Shown here piece by piece: positions 12,066 through 23,100 of a stretch of 64,000 nt of DNA. The position numbers and the translations under genes were made by a program. The notes beneath the pieces were generated by a model. That model worked only from the letters and a program-made list of their open reading frames with translations. It did not search any database and had not been told where the DNA came from. Location of the stretch: positions 319,505-383,504 of the forward strand of contig VZTG01004475.1 in assembly GCA_013397845.1 (NCBI GenBank), given 5' to 3'. Numbering within the stretch: position 1 is the first letter of the stretch; each line of letters begins with the position of its first letter. This stretch comes from Melanocharis versteri (lineage: Eukaryota; Chordata; Aves; Passeriformes; Melanocharitidae).

Positions 12066-12516
12066 GTGAGTTAATAGCAGGCGAAACAGGGAGATCTTTT
12101 TATTTTCCTGTTCTACTTTCTAACAATATTAATTCACGTGTACTGGTAGCACGCATGGCTTTCTCTGTTCGCATGCCAGCTTATTACATGTGTGCATGCT
12201 GCTTTTCTCTGTGTGCATTTGTCCTTGCTTTTTGATTTTCTTTTTTCTTACTTTCTTTCTGTCTACACTCATTTTTTTTTTCTCCCACGGCACGTGTATT
12301 TTTTAGGTCAAAGTTGGTGCCTAATTCTCATTGCCACCCACTGACTTCTGGGAAGATGCATCAACATCTTTTCCATTGCATGTGCAGGCACAACAAGTTG
12401 AGAATCTTCCGCACCTAATAAAGCAGGTCATATTTAAGTTAGATAGTGGTGTTGCATGCTCCTACTGTCTGTGACGGAGCTCCATGTTATTTTCTAGTCT
12501 TCTATTCATTTTTCAG
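12066..12516 (+). other. NLGN1: short NLGN1 intron between the first coding exon and cassette exon A1
   Basis: The intron has a GTGAGT 5' splice site, a pyrimidine-rich interior (especially about 12,225-12,300) and the acceptor 'tctattcatttttcag' ending at 12,516. It is 451 bp. If retained, the frame continues for 57 further codons to a stop ending at 12,238 and would give a secreted, truncated N-terminal fragment. No other feature is seen. Confidence 0.85.
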
Positions 12517-12576
12517 TCAAAAGAATATCCAAGGAATGTGCCAGAAAACCCGGCAAGAAAATTTGTAGAAAAGGAG
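12517..12576 (+). CDS. NLGN1: neuroligin-1 cassette exon, splice site A insert A1
   Basis: Joined to the phase-1 G of the previous exon, this 60-bp exon encodes VKRISKECARKPGKKICRKG, the alternative insert A1 at splice site A of NLGN1. It matches the human insert at every residue as I recall it. It is bounded by CAG at 12,514-12,516 and a GTATGT donor at 12,577. Its length is a multiple of three and it ends in phase 1, so inclusion or skipping keeps frame. The insert is strongly basic (9 K or R of 20) with two cysteines. Splice site A lies in an extracellular surface loop and its inserts tune partner binding. The exon is too short to stand out by open-frame length. Its reading is 13 codons away from a homopolymer/N gap, so downstream splice-enhancer sequence may be incomplete. 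Confidence 0.93.
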
Positions 12577-12684
12577 GTATGTATAAAGTGGACAAAAAAA
12601 AAAAAAAAAAAAAAATTCCGGGGGGGGGNNNNNNNNNNNNNNNNNNNNNNNNNNNNNNNNNNNNNNNNNNNNNNNAAAAAAAAG
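12577..12684. other. homopolymer-flanked assembly gap just after exon A1
   Basis: Right after the A1 donor come 22 A (12,594-12,615), TTCC, nine G (12,620-12,628), 47 N (12,629-12,675) and nine A. The A/G homopolymers at the gap edges look like low-quality read ends. Apparent lysine- or proline-rich open frames across the Ns are artefacts. The true length of the gap is unknown. Confidence 0.85.
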
Positions 12685-15600
12685 TACGGGGGAGAGATGG
12701 AAACCTTTCGAAAGGAGAACGAATAATACAGGTGAAAGAGGCTGATTGCTGGTGCTGTGACCTGTTAGGGACTGTCGTGCCTTGGTGGAGAGGTGTTTGA
12801 GGAGAGGGCCGCGTACAGCAGATGAGAAGATAACTTTTGTAAAGCCGGGACTCAGTTGCACCTGATCATCTCTCTCTGGCACTCTCTCCAGTGACAGTGT
12901 TGGCAGCTTCTCTCTTGCCCTCGAGGCTCTGGGCAGTGTCTGTAGTGGCACGAGGGGACAGGCTGTTGTGTGTGGGCGCAGAGGAGGGAGCTCTGTGCCC
13001 GGGGACGGGCACTGCTACCACCGGAGGGGCTGGCACAGCCCACAGCTCTCCCTTCCAGAACTGTGGCATAATGGCTGGGAGGTGTCATAGCAATGCAGGG
13101 CTGGGACCTGCACTGGCTTTCTCCAGGATACTCCCTGTTTTCTTGGAACAGGGTTAACTTTCCTGAAACGTAGACGTGAAACGGGGTTTTTTTTCGTTTA
13201 CGCGCTTCTAAAAGTGAGCGTTGATTTCCTTTATTCTGTGATTACAGCTCTCTTTGTCAAGCCTAAAAACTCTTAATAGGGGTGGTAGGAACTGTTAAAA
13301 TATTGTGACATGGTACTTTGGGAACTAGGCTGCTTTTGGAAGCTTTGGAAGCTTGGCTTCTCCCCTTCCTGTGTTAAGTAGTATGGAAGAGTTTGCAGAT
13401 TTCTTTGTGAATATTTGCAAATTCCTGAAGCAGTTGACATGCAACAGAGAAGGTCTATTTTGGTACTGATTCAAAGGAGGCATTTGGTTCTAGTTTAGAA
13501 GTACTAATTTTGTACTACTTTGCACGTTTGTTTTGCATCAAATGATTTTTCTTTATTGTTTTCTTTAAAATAATGTATTACCTTAGAGCTGGACTACATG
13601 TGAGTGAGAATGCTTTTTGGGGTAAACAAAGAGTACTGTGGACATGCACAGTTGCCTATTAGCTGTAATCCGTATTTTTTTTATCCTGTTATTCCAAACA
13701 AATACATTTTAGGAAAGTGCCTAGCAGAAATGTTTAGAGCTGGGCAAAATTCAACTCTGTAAACACCATATTGGGTTTTTAAGGCAGTGTCTAGGTTCTA
13801 AATGAAGGTGGCCTTGTTTCCAAGGCTTTAGCTCTTACAGCTCCTAACCGCTGGTTGCAGCTAGTTGTTAATTATTAATTGTTAATTGTAGTTGCTCAAT
13901 GTATGCTTTTTCTAGATGTCTAAATCCACTTTCAGTGACTTAAAGCAATTTGTGTTTAAAGTGTCAGGCTTTGAGGCATCTTCTGTTTTCTGTTAGGGAA
14001 TTTTTGCTCGGTGCCGTAAAAGTACAATTGTTTAAGCTGGATTCCCAAAGCTGGAAATGAAGATAATCAGGGTGCTGTGAACAACGTCACTTCTTCACAC
14101 ATCATTCAAGTTAGAATAACTGCTGTCATTTATATGCATTCAATTAATGTGCAGTGCTGCAGCAGTTATTACGCAGTTCATCAAGCGTGTGTAATTAGCT
14201 GAGCAACTTTCACTTCCTATCACCCAGACGCTGATTCACAAAGTCATAAATAAAGATGCAGATCCCCATCATTGTTCTCGGAGAGCATCTTTCATATGAG
14301 AGAGTATTAAAAAAAAAAGTAATCAGAAAAATAGCAAAAGTCAAGGGAGGGAGAGCCTGGTAGCTGAGAAAGTCACGCTTATTGTCCTGTGGGCCTGAAG
14401 GAGAATAAAGAGAGTTATTTGAAATTCAGTAGGTACCTTTCCACTTAGATTCACTGCACACACAGCACAATAAAAAGCCTACCTTTCGCTGTTGACAAGT
14501 GCAGAGAACTCCTGAATATCTTCAGCTGGGCAGCTGAGATGTCTGTAGTATTCTCTGATCTCTGAGTAACTCGCACTCTACTCACCCGTGCATAACCTGG
14601 GATTTATCCTGTGCTGGGACTGCCCCCACAGCCAGGGGCAAAACGAGTCGTGTTGCAGGACAAAGTTGCAGTAGAGACACAATAACTGAGCAGCAACCAC
14701 AGCTGGGAAATGGCATCAGTTTTGTATCGGAAAGAAGAAAGGCCCAATATTCTCTTTTTTGCTGTATTTTTAGGTTGAAGTCATTGCATCACAGTTAGTG
14801 ATGAAAATTATTGGAAGGAGAAAGTCTGGGAATCAGAGGCAGAGTTTTACACCATCTTTTTAATCCATAAAGGATATATAAGATCAAAGTGACTGAACCA
14901 GCAACCATACACTGTCGCTACATATGGTTTGATTCTATCTTACTACATGAAATAGATTGAATTAGATAAATAAGTTGGTATTTATACTTAATTGTCAGCT
15001 GAGGGACGTGAGAAAATTCAAAATGTTGAAGAACAGGGAGCAATCTGACTAAGATAGATGTAGAAATGAAAGGAGTTCTATCCATGAGTCAAGCTAGAGA
15101 TGGTAATGAGCATTATATCCACGACCTCCTGTTGGGATTTGGATGTGCCCACAGCAGAGACTACAGATTGATAGGCTGAAGCTGGGTCAAAAGAAGTGAG
15201 ACAATTCAGCATGTTTTTTGCTAAACATGGAGGCCTGTATTTCAGTTACTTGACCTTCAATCTACTGATTCAAAAATAAAGCAAGAGCATCTGGTTTTGC
15301 ATCTTTTCCTTCAGGTACATGAAGGTCAGAGGCTGCTCATTCTGTTTTGGGTATGCACAAACCTGTGTTTGCAAGGGATGGTTTTGGAAAATCGGTGCCA
15401 AGGCATCTGATTAATTTTGTGTTACTTTTTTGAGTCTAGTTTTCATAATTAAATTTTAACAGACCCTGGGTTATGTTGTAGGTAATACCATTTTACTGAT
15501 TGATACTAATTATATTGTTTATTATCTGGCATTTCCTGATGAACTTTTGCTTCATTTCTAATGATTACCTGAATAGTTTTCTACTGTTTGGCATTTCAGA

Positions 15601-18600
15601 TCTCTAATTTGCCTTATAGTCAAAACACAAATATTTTACTTATGATCCAGAATGACAGGGTAACTCCTTATCTCTTAGGAGGGCAAGTGAATCCTGCTCT
15701 AGCTGCATACCTGTGGTGTTTTAATACTCTATATTCATTTCTTTGCATTGCAACAGTTTGCACCAGGAATTTCCTAATTTAATGCAACTATATAAAGAAA
15801 AATTTGAAAGGATCACTAATATAACCACTAAAAGAACCCCCAGGTGTTGTGTGCTCTGCACTTGGGATGACAGTGTGCTCTTTCTTAGGAACCTGTACTA
15901 AAGCTTTCGTACTGCCTGAAGATGCCTCAGTGTGAAAACGTGGAGGTGTAGGTGGTATATCCTCAATGTCATGGAGCCAGGCACGTGCAGTTTTGGATAA
16001 ATTAGTGTTTGTAGGAGATTTAGGTGTAGAATAAGGAAAGAAATCACTTGATCCTTACTTTTATGTTTAGGAATTATCAGTGGCTCAGAGACCGCCCAAT
16101 ATCAGTGACTTCCCCAGATGTGGATTCTGTTTCTTATTCTAGTCAGGGCAGTGAATAAATTTTAAATGCGAAGACTCATGATCTGAACTACCTCATTTGA
16201 GAGTGTAGGATTAGACAGCTCTATTAATATTTATGCCTCCTAATGGGCTACTTGATTTTCAGAGCAAAGCTCCCCACACCATACTTTCTGGGTTATGGCT
16301 GTGGTTACTATGGGCGCGCAGGAGCAAATGCACATACACACAGATATATTCATGGAACTGAAACACAAATCACACTGCTGTAATCTCATCCTGCTTTGAT
16401 CTCCCTTTGTTTTCAATAGAGAATATGTTACATCAGTTCTGTTTTGTAAGAAGCTCTGATAACCTTAGGGCTTTAAGCTTAGTAATGCCAAATATTCTTG
16501 AGAAGACTAAGCAGAAATTTTACCTGTTACCTTGTGCTTCTGCTGGGTGTTTGTTCCAATACTCCGTCTAACTACCCTAGAACTGTTTACTTATCATCAA
16601 ATCTTTGAAAAGAACAATTAATACAACTTGTGCAGTTCCCATGGGCTTCCTTAAATGAAGTTCTTTCTGTAAACTCATTTCAGCTCTGAAATCAACCAGA
16701 AAAGGAGAAGCTGAGATCTTTAAAATATGTCTTTTCACTGGCAAAAGTTGCCAATCGATTAGCAGTGTTCTTTTTTTCTAAATATGTCATTTAGAAAATA
16801 ATATCAAAGTAATGGAAGCGTAGATGGTGAATTGTCAAAAATTATTGAAATATTCCTTTCTCCACGGCCATGTGATTGAAAAATATGGAATTTAAGGTGT
16901 GAGCCTCCATCACTGTAGACAGAGCTATGTCAAAGTAAGTTACGTTGTTGGTAGGCTGAGAATGTGCCTTTGCAGACCATTGCCAGGGCTCTGGGTCTCT
17001 GGAGAATGAGTGCCCAACCCACAGAGCTGCCTCTGTGCTTATTTTGGGGGCCATCAACCCTTTAAAAGGGTTTATATCTTCATTAGGCCACTCTGAAAAT
17101 TCTGAAAAAATATTTGCCTGGAGTAGATTTGTGTCAGTAGCTGCCTGCACAGACTTGAAGTTTCACCCCCATCCACGCTGGGTCCTGGCTGGAGAGCCCT
17201 CATCCTCCTCCCCTGTGGCATCAGCAGGCCCAAATGTAGCTCATAATCCCAAACTCCACTGCTACTCACCGAGGCACCACGATTGTTCTATTTTTCTCTT
17301 CCTTTTTGAAGCCCGTATTCCTGTTTTTCATTCCTCAGCTACCACTGCAGCAGTTCCCATTATACTGGTAATACATGGAAGAAGATAATGAAGCAAACAT
17401 TGTCTTGTACAGACCTTTTCATCCTTTCACAATCTAAAGCTGTTAGTGTCAGTTAGCAGCATTTTTCAAAGATGTGCAGTAGGTTTATGTCATATTAGAA
17501 ATAAAATGCTTAAAACTCTGCTGTACTTTCTCCAGCCCTCTTTCTGGGTGAGCCAGTGCTTGACAATAGAAGACTTTGCAGACTGTATTTTAAGACTCCA
17601 GTCATCTTAAATGCCATCAGCACTGGTCACAGTCCCCTGTAAATGTCTGGCTGTTGGGGCTCTGGGCTCTTGCTGACCACACAGTCATCGAGCTGTCACT
17701 GCTTTGTTCATACACCTTGACAGTGCTTATAGCTCTAACAGGTCTTAAATTCTGGTCTAATTCCATTCCTTGTCCATTATTTTACTGCTTGCTTTTCATT
17801 TTCTCCATCCTCCCCCACACAGGCTCTAAAATAGTGCTGCTACCCTGATAATGCTAAGTCGGATAAAACTGGTTTGTGCTTCTTCCCCCGGCCTTTGTTG
17901 GCTTGGACCGGTTTTACTCAGTAAACATCTGTGAGATGGTTTTCCTTTCAATCTGTTAGTTTCTAATTTATCATTTAAAGCCAGAATGGACAAATCTTAT
18001 AAAAAATAACTACGTTAAGTGTATTTGTACATTTTCAGGAGGAATGTTTGAGTAACTAATATGGCTTTTGAATAACTGTTATTTTCTGCTTGTTTTTTTC
18101 CCCCTGTATTGTAGCATTATTCCTTTGCTCTCCTCTGTGTTAATGCTCTTCTTCTCTTTGTTTCCTTATAATACACAGGGATACAAACATTTTTTGTATT
18201 CTTTGGATTTTTTTTAAGCTTGAAACATGATGCTTACATGTGTCAAACCATTCTTAAGGATCATCTCACAATGTTAATAATCTGCTTATAACTTGAATAT
18301 TGCTCCAATATAATTTCTTTTTCTTTTTTTTTTCCAAATTCTTTTCATTTATAAATCTTTAGCCTTCTTCATTTTTGCTTACTTTATGATGTCAAATTTA
18401 CATGTCTTCTCCACTTTGATATGTATGGTATTAATAATTATACTCAGCATTCAGAAATCAACTGCTTTAATGAGCTTACCATAAATGAGATTTGTTTTCG
18501 GGACATCAAACCATTTCCTTCTGTTTTAATATTAATATCTCTTATTTTACTTTCTCATGCTTGTAATAATGAGATTTATCCAAAGAAGGAGCAGCACTGA

Positions 18601-19737
18601 ACAATGCAGGGCTAAGGGAAGTGGGACAAAGCTGAATTTCAGCCATGCTTGCACCTATATTCCAGCACAGTGCAGGGACCAGAGTGGTCTCTGGCTGGAA
18701 CTGGAGCTTCCTCAGGGCTGCTCTTTCAGAGATTGCAAGACACATGGAAATGGCATAGTCCAGGTGCTGCAGCTGATTTCCCCTTCCAGAGTTCTGCCAA
18801 AGTGTTTTGGAATATTCAGCAGCAGCAGTAAATCATGCTGCTAATTCCTCTGCTGTGGGAATTCTGTTAATATCCCTTGGTGCTATCAGAGCAAGAATCA
18901 ATCTGCCCTGGCAGAGTTTTCTGCGTGCTTTCTGTGAGGGTGGATTTTGACTTTCCTATTCATACTAAAAGTACAGTAAACACACAGCAAGTTTAGTCAT
19001 AGGAACGTGTTTGGAGAGAAAGAAAATTCCCTGGTTGAAGAACTGGGGTTTTTTTTTTCAGCTGATGAGGTTTTGTAAGTAGTTCCTTTTTTGAAATATC
19101 ATCGTCCTGTAGAGAATGCATCTTCTGCTGGGTTCCTTTGTTAATGGGTTTATAGCCAGCAGGTTTGTGCAAAAAGACACATTTTGGAGGAAACCAGAGC
19201 CAGCAGGACAGTTCGTGTGTTGTCATGGGCACTATTCACATCTTCCTGCCATCGACAGTCATTTACAATTCAATGTCTTGTGAGATGCTGACTTCTCCTA
19301 GAATCATTAGGTTTGGGCTATATTAATGTCAGTGGATCAGGCCCTGCAGAGGCAAAGTATTGAAGTCTCTTGGCATGATTTAATATTTAAGTAGTTTTAA
19401 AATTTTTATATAATAATCTGTTGAAAATCATATATGTATAGAGAGCGACAGAGAGGAGATAATCTAGTAAGGCAGAACCAACAGGAGAGAGGCAGCTATA
19501 TATTATTTGTGTTTGTTTTCTGAAAAGCTTCCATTTGTTAAATTTCTCCCTTTTTATAAAGGCCTTCTTTAATTATTAGCTGAAAATCAGGTATTTATGT
19601 AATTACCATAATTATATCTACACATCTAGTGTACTTGCAATTATTTCATTAAAATTGTAATTATTATACAATTATAGAGGATAATGACACCCTTGTAACA
19701 TATTGCAGAAGCCCTAATTAAATGGTGGCATAAATGA
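12685..19737 (+). other. NLGN1: NLGN1 intron, no gene recognised
   Basis: This is AT-rich intronic sequence, apart from a moderately GC-rich patch at about 12,880-13,120 that explains the overlapping open frames on both strands there. I see no exon of a known gene. Blocks at about 14,120-14,230 and 19,560-19,720 have the texture of conserved non-coding elements (many TAATTA-type motifs), which I cannot prove from a single sequence. Confidence 0.7.
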
Positions 19738-20148
19738 ATTGGAAGAGATTTTGAAGTTTTGAATATTGTTTTATCAGAAATATCAGAAGTGATTCATCCA
19801 CATTATGAACTGGCAGTAAAACCCCTGCAAAGTTATTTTGAGGAAATATTTCACCAAGCTCACGGAAAAAAAATTGTCTCTATTGCCTTTCTGTCTTTAC
19901 TTTCTGTTCTCCATATTCTTACACCTAAAAGCTGTCTGCAGGTTTTTAATGGAAAGGTGCATTGTGTGGGAAGAAGATTGCACAGCTTGCTGAATGTTTC
20001 TAGAAGGCTCAGCCCAGAGCAAGCACAGTTTGTACTTAGACATCCTTTTTCTAAACAGAGGCAGAAACTTATCCAACAGTTGGCTGAAGATGATGAAAAA
20101 CCTCCCCTAAATATAAGGAGGTTTTTATTACGAGCTGAGATTCAATGA
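19738..20148 (+). other. unexplained 136-codon open frame without a methionine
   Basis: The frame is open from the stop at 19,735-19,737 to the TGA at 20,146-20,148. It contains no ATG codon in frame; the earliest plausible non-ATG start is TTG at 19,759. Its translation has a protein-like composition, including SEISEVIHPHYELAVKPLQS and, near the end, QLAEDDEKPPLNIRRFLL. Codon third positions are mixed. I recognise no family. It could be a fossil of a transposon or retrocopy, an unannotated exon, or chance in AT-rich DNA; chance is not excluded. Confidence 0.25.
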
Positions 20149-23100
20149 TCTCCTTATATATTGGAGTGTCCAGATTTTGCACCTCCAGGTGTTGGGGAAA
20201 GAGGAAAAAAAATCCTCTTGCAGTACAGGTTGTTGTGATGCTCCAGGCACAGGACTAAGCAGCATGGATACAGAGGAACCCTGTGGAGCATCTCCCTTTC
20301 TCTCCTGCAGAGTGGGTGGGGAATAACTGGCAAGGATAACATATGCCAGAATCTACCAAAACCTCAGGATCACAGATTTCTCCCTCTCTTTCATGTCAGC
20401 CTTCTGTAGCGTACAGATGATCTCTCCTCTCTTCCTTCAGCTAATTTTAGAATTCCTTATAAATGGCAGTGAGACACACAGAGTTTTTAAGCTTGTTTTC
20501 TCGTTCCGTGTTTCACGTCTGACACAGGGTGTTGCTCACCGATGAGTGCACAGCCCTGACCCTGTGGCACGAGTGGCAGTGAGGAGCCACCCTTGCCTTG
20601 TCCCCCGCCTCGGCTCTGCTGGGGACAGCTCCCCGCTGGTGCTCGGGGCAGGCTGGAGCTGTGCCCAAACCAGCTGGGGGGGCTCCCATGCCCACCTCCC
20701 TTCCCACCCACCAGCTGGGCTCCTCCTGCAGTCCTTGCTCCCAGCCTGATCAGGGGAATGACTCACGCACATCCTCCCCGCTTACTTCAGAGGCAGTCAG
20801 GCAGGTTGGACAAACCTTCTGTTTGAGTCACTTCGTTCATCTCGGCTCGTCTTCGCTCGAGCCTGGTTGAGGAGGGCTCGCAGGCTCTGCTCTAATGCAG
20901 AATTTTAAACTCCCACAGAAAGATGGGAGCGAAGCTCTGAGAAACAGGGGATCCTGGATCAGCAATAATGCCCTACCATGCCCTGAGCTGAAGAAAGAGC
21001 ATCCACCCATGGCCTGGAGAAGAGCTCCCTGTTTATCCCACCTTGTGTCAAGGTTCCTTGCCGAGGCTGCCATGATTTGCTTATATTTGGGGAGTGTTTT
21101 CCTGAGGACTTGCTGCCCTTTAACCCAAAGCTTTTCCCCCACTCTTCTTGTCAACCTCCCTACAGTGTTCTTGCAGGGATTTTTAAAATTTTCTGCCAAC
21201 ATTATTATTTGCTTTTAATTTAATTTTCTTTAGTATAATAATTTTAATGTAGTGAGCAGGCAAACAGAACAGAACCAGCTGCATGTAGCTGACCCAGTGA
21301 GAACTCAGTTTCTGAGAATCCTCATTCCCAAAGCAATAGCCTTAACAAGATGGACCCAGTGGTAAGGGAATATGAAACGTGCATTTATCTACATATATAT
21401 GTACATCCAACAGTCATAATCAGATCTGAGAGCTCAAAGGAAAGCTAGTACAATTTGTCTCAATTGATTGCAAAATTGATATTGACTCATATGTTTTCGT
21501 ATTTATTTTAAAGTCCCAAAAAGATCTTGGACTTTTTTTAGAAAAAAAGAACTTAATAGCTGAAGGCCATATCTAAGAAACTCATGTGAGACAAACAGAA
21601 GATTTTGCACGTTTACTGACCCCTAGACTGTTTTGATTAATAAGACTTTCTGTGCTCTATACAGTACTTTGGATCCATGAAATATTGCTGTATGTGGCTG
21701 TTGGAGAGACAAGTTTATTTAGTGAAATTTCACAAGAAATCTCACTGTAAACCTAGATTTTAGAATCTTAATCCTTCTCTGTTTCTCTGTGATGCTAAAC
21801 GCAGGTGAAGTAGCTCTCCATATGAATCAATTAATAGCTGTACTATGTGGAACAGGAGAGAGAATTAAGTTTGTTTTCTACACTTTTCAGTCATTAACTG
21901 AGCCATTGGTTAATGAAAAATGGATTGCTTTTGCCCGAAACAATAACTTCTGAAACAATAAATAATTGCTATACTTAAGAGCCGAAGCACCTGCAGTCTC
22001 TTTTAGATGGAGTGTCCATAGATGAAGTCCCACACAAAGGAGGAAAGAAAAGATGCATCGATTGCTTCTTCTTTAAAGCGCCATGAAAACCTTGATTAAC
22101 TGCAATTCTTGCCGTGATGCATTTTCAGTTCAAGTACTGAAGGTATTACCTGGCCAGGAGCGCATTATGATAGAGGATCATGCAAAATGGGTGCTTGAGT
22201 TTTACAGAGACACGGAGGATTGCTGAAGGGGTCGGGGTGAAAGCCCATACTCCACCCTGAATTTGGGGCTTTTGGTGCAAACCCCTCACACCCCATTCTG
22301 TGAGCATTTCCTTCCGTGTCCCTCACGTGTGACAGAGAGTCACCCCTCAGACTGTGAACCAGTCCTGTGCTCGTGCCAGGCTGATATTGTTTCTCCCCCT
22401 GACATCTTTGAAAGATGGCTGCTGAGATGTGCTTGGGCATGAGAGGGACGTTCGCCCGCAGACGTGAGCTGGGAGACAGATGATGAGCTGAGAGCAGCAA
22501 GGAGAGGGATCTGACAGCAAAGAAGGCTCCTGACACACACGTTGAAGCAGGTGTACACTGCCAGGCACTGTGCAAACCGAGCATAGAAATAGCATTAAAA
22601 GGCTCTTTCCCTTTAGGCAAAATAAGGCGAAGAAGGCGGCAGTGCACAATTCCACCCTGCAGTTTCAGTGGCAGAAACTATTTTTCTCTCCAGAGTTTGC
22701 TAACATATATTAGTTGCTGTTTTTCTGCCCAGAGCTTTGACATATTCAACTACAAGCTAGTTTGGCTGAGTATCGGCACAACAAACAAGCAGCAGTCAAA
22801 CAAGAGGGGAAGAAACAAATAACTTCTCAGAAATTCTCCATATACCTTCCGTGCTTGATATTTGCACTGTGCAAGTGGCCTGGCTGTCACCCCTCTCTGC
22901 CCAACACCTGTGTTAGAGGACATATCACAAAATAGGTTTCAGCTAAGGTAGAGCAAAAGCCAGCGCTTATTATTGCTTGATTAAAAATAGATAAACTCAG
23001 CAGTAAGTCAGATTTTGGCCTGTTGTTTGAATTATGAATATTCTTCTAACTGCTGTCACTTCCTTAAAGAAATACAGAGGTTTCCTTGAATTTTAAGTGA

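Noticed and set aside
12484..12951. Open frames running through the N gap with lysine- or phenylalanine-rich runs
   Set aside because: They depend on Ns and A/G homopolymers at a gap. Only the part from 12,517 to 12,576 is a real exon, and in a different frame.
22165..22647. 160-codon minus-strand frame
   Set aside because: Low similarity to any family I know, no splice or promoter context, probably chance.
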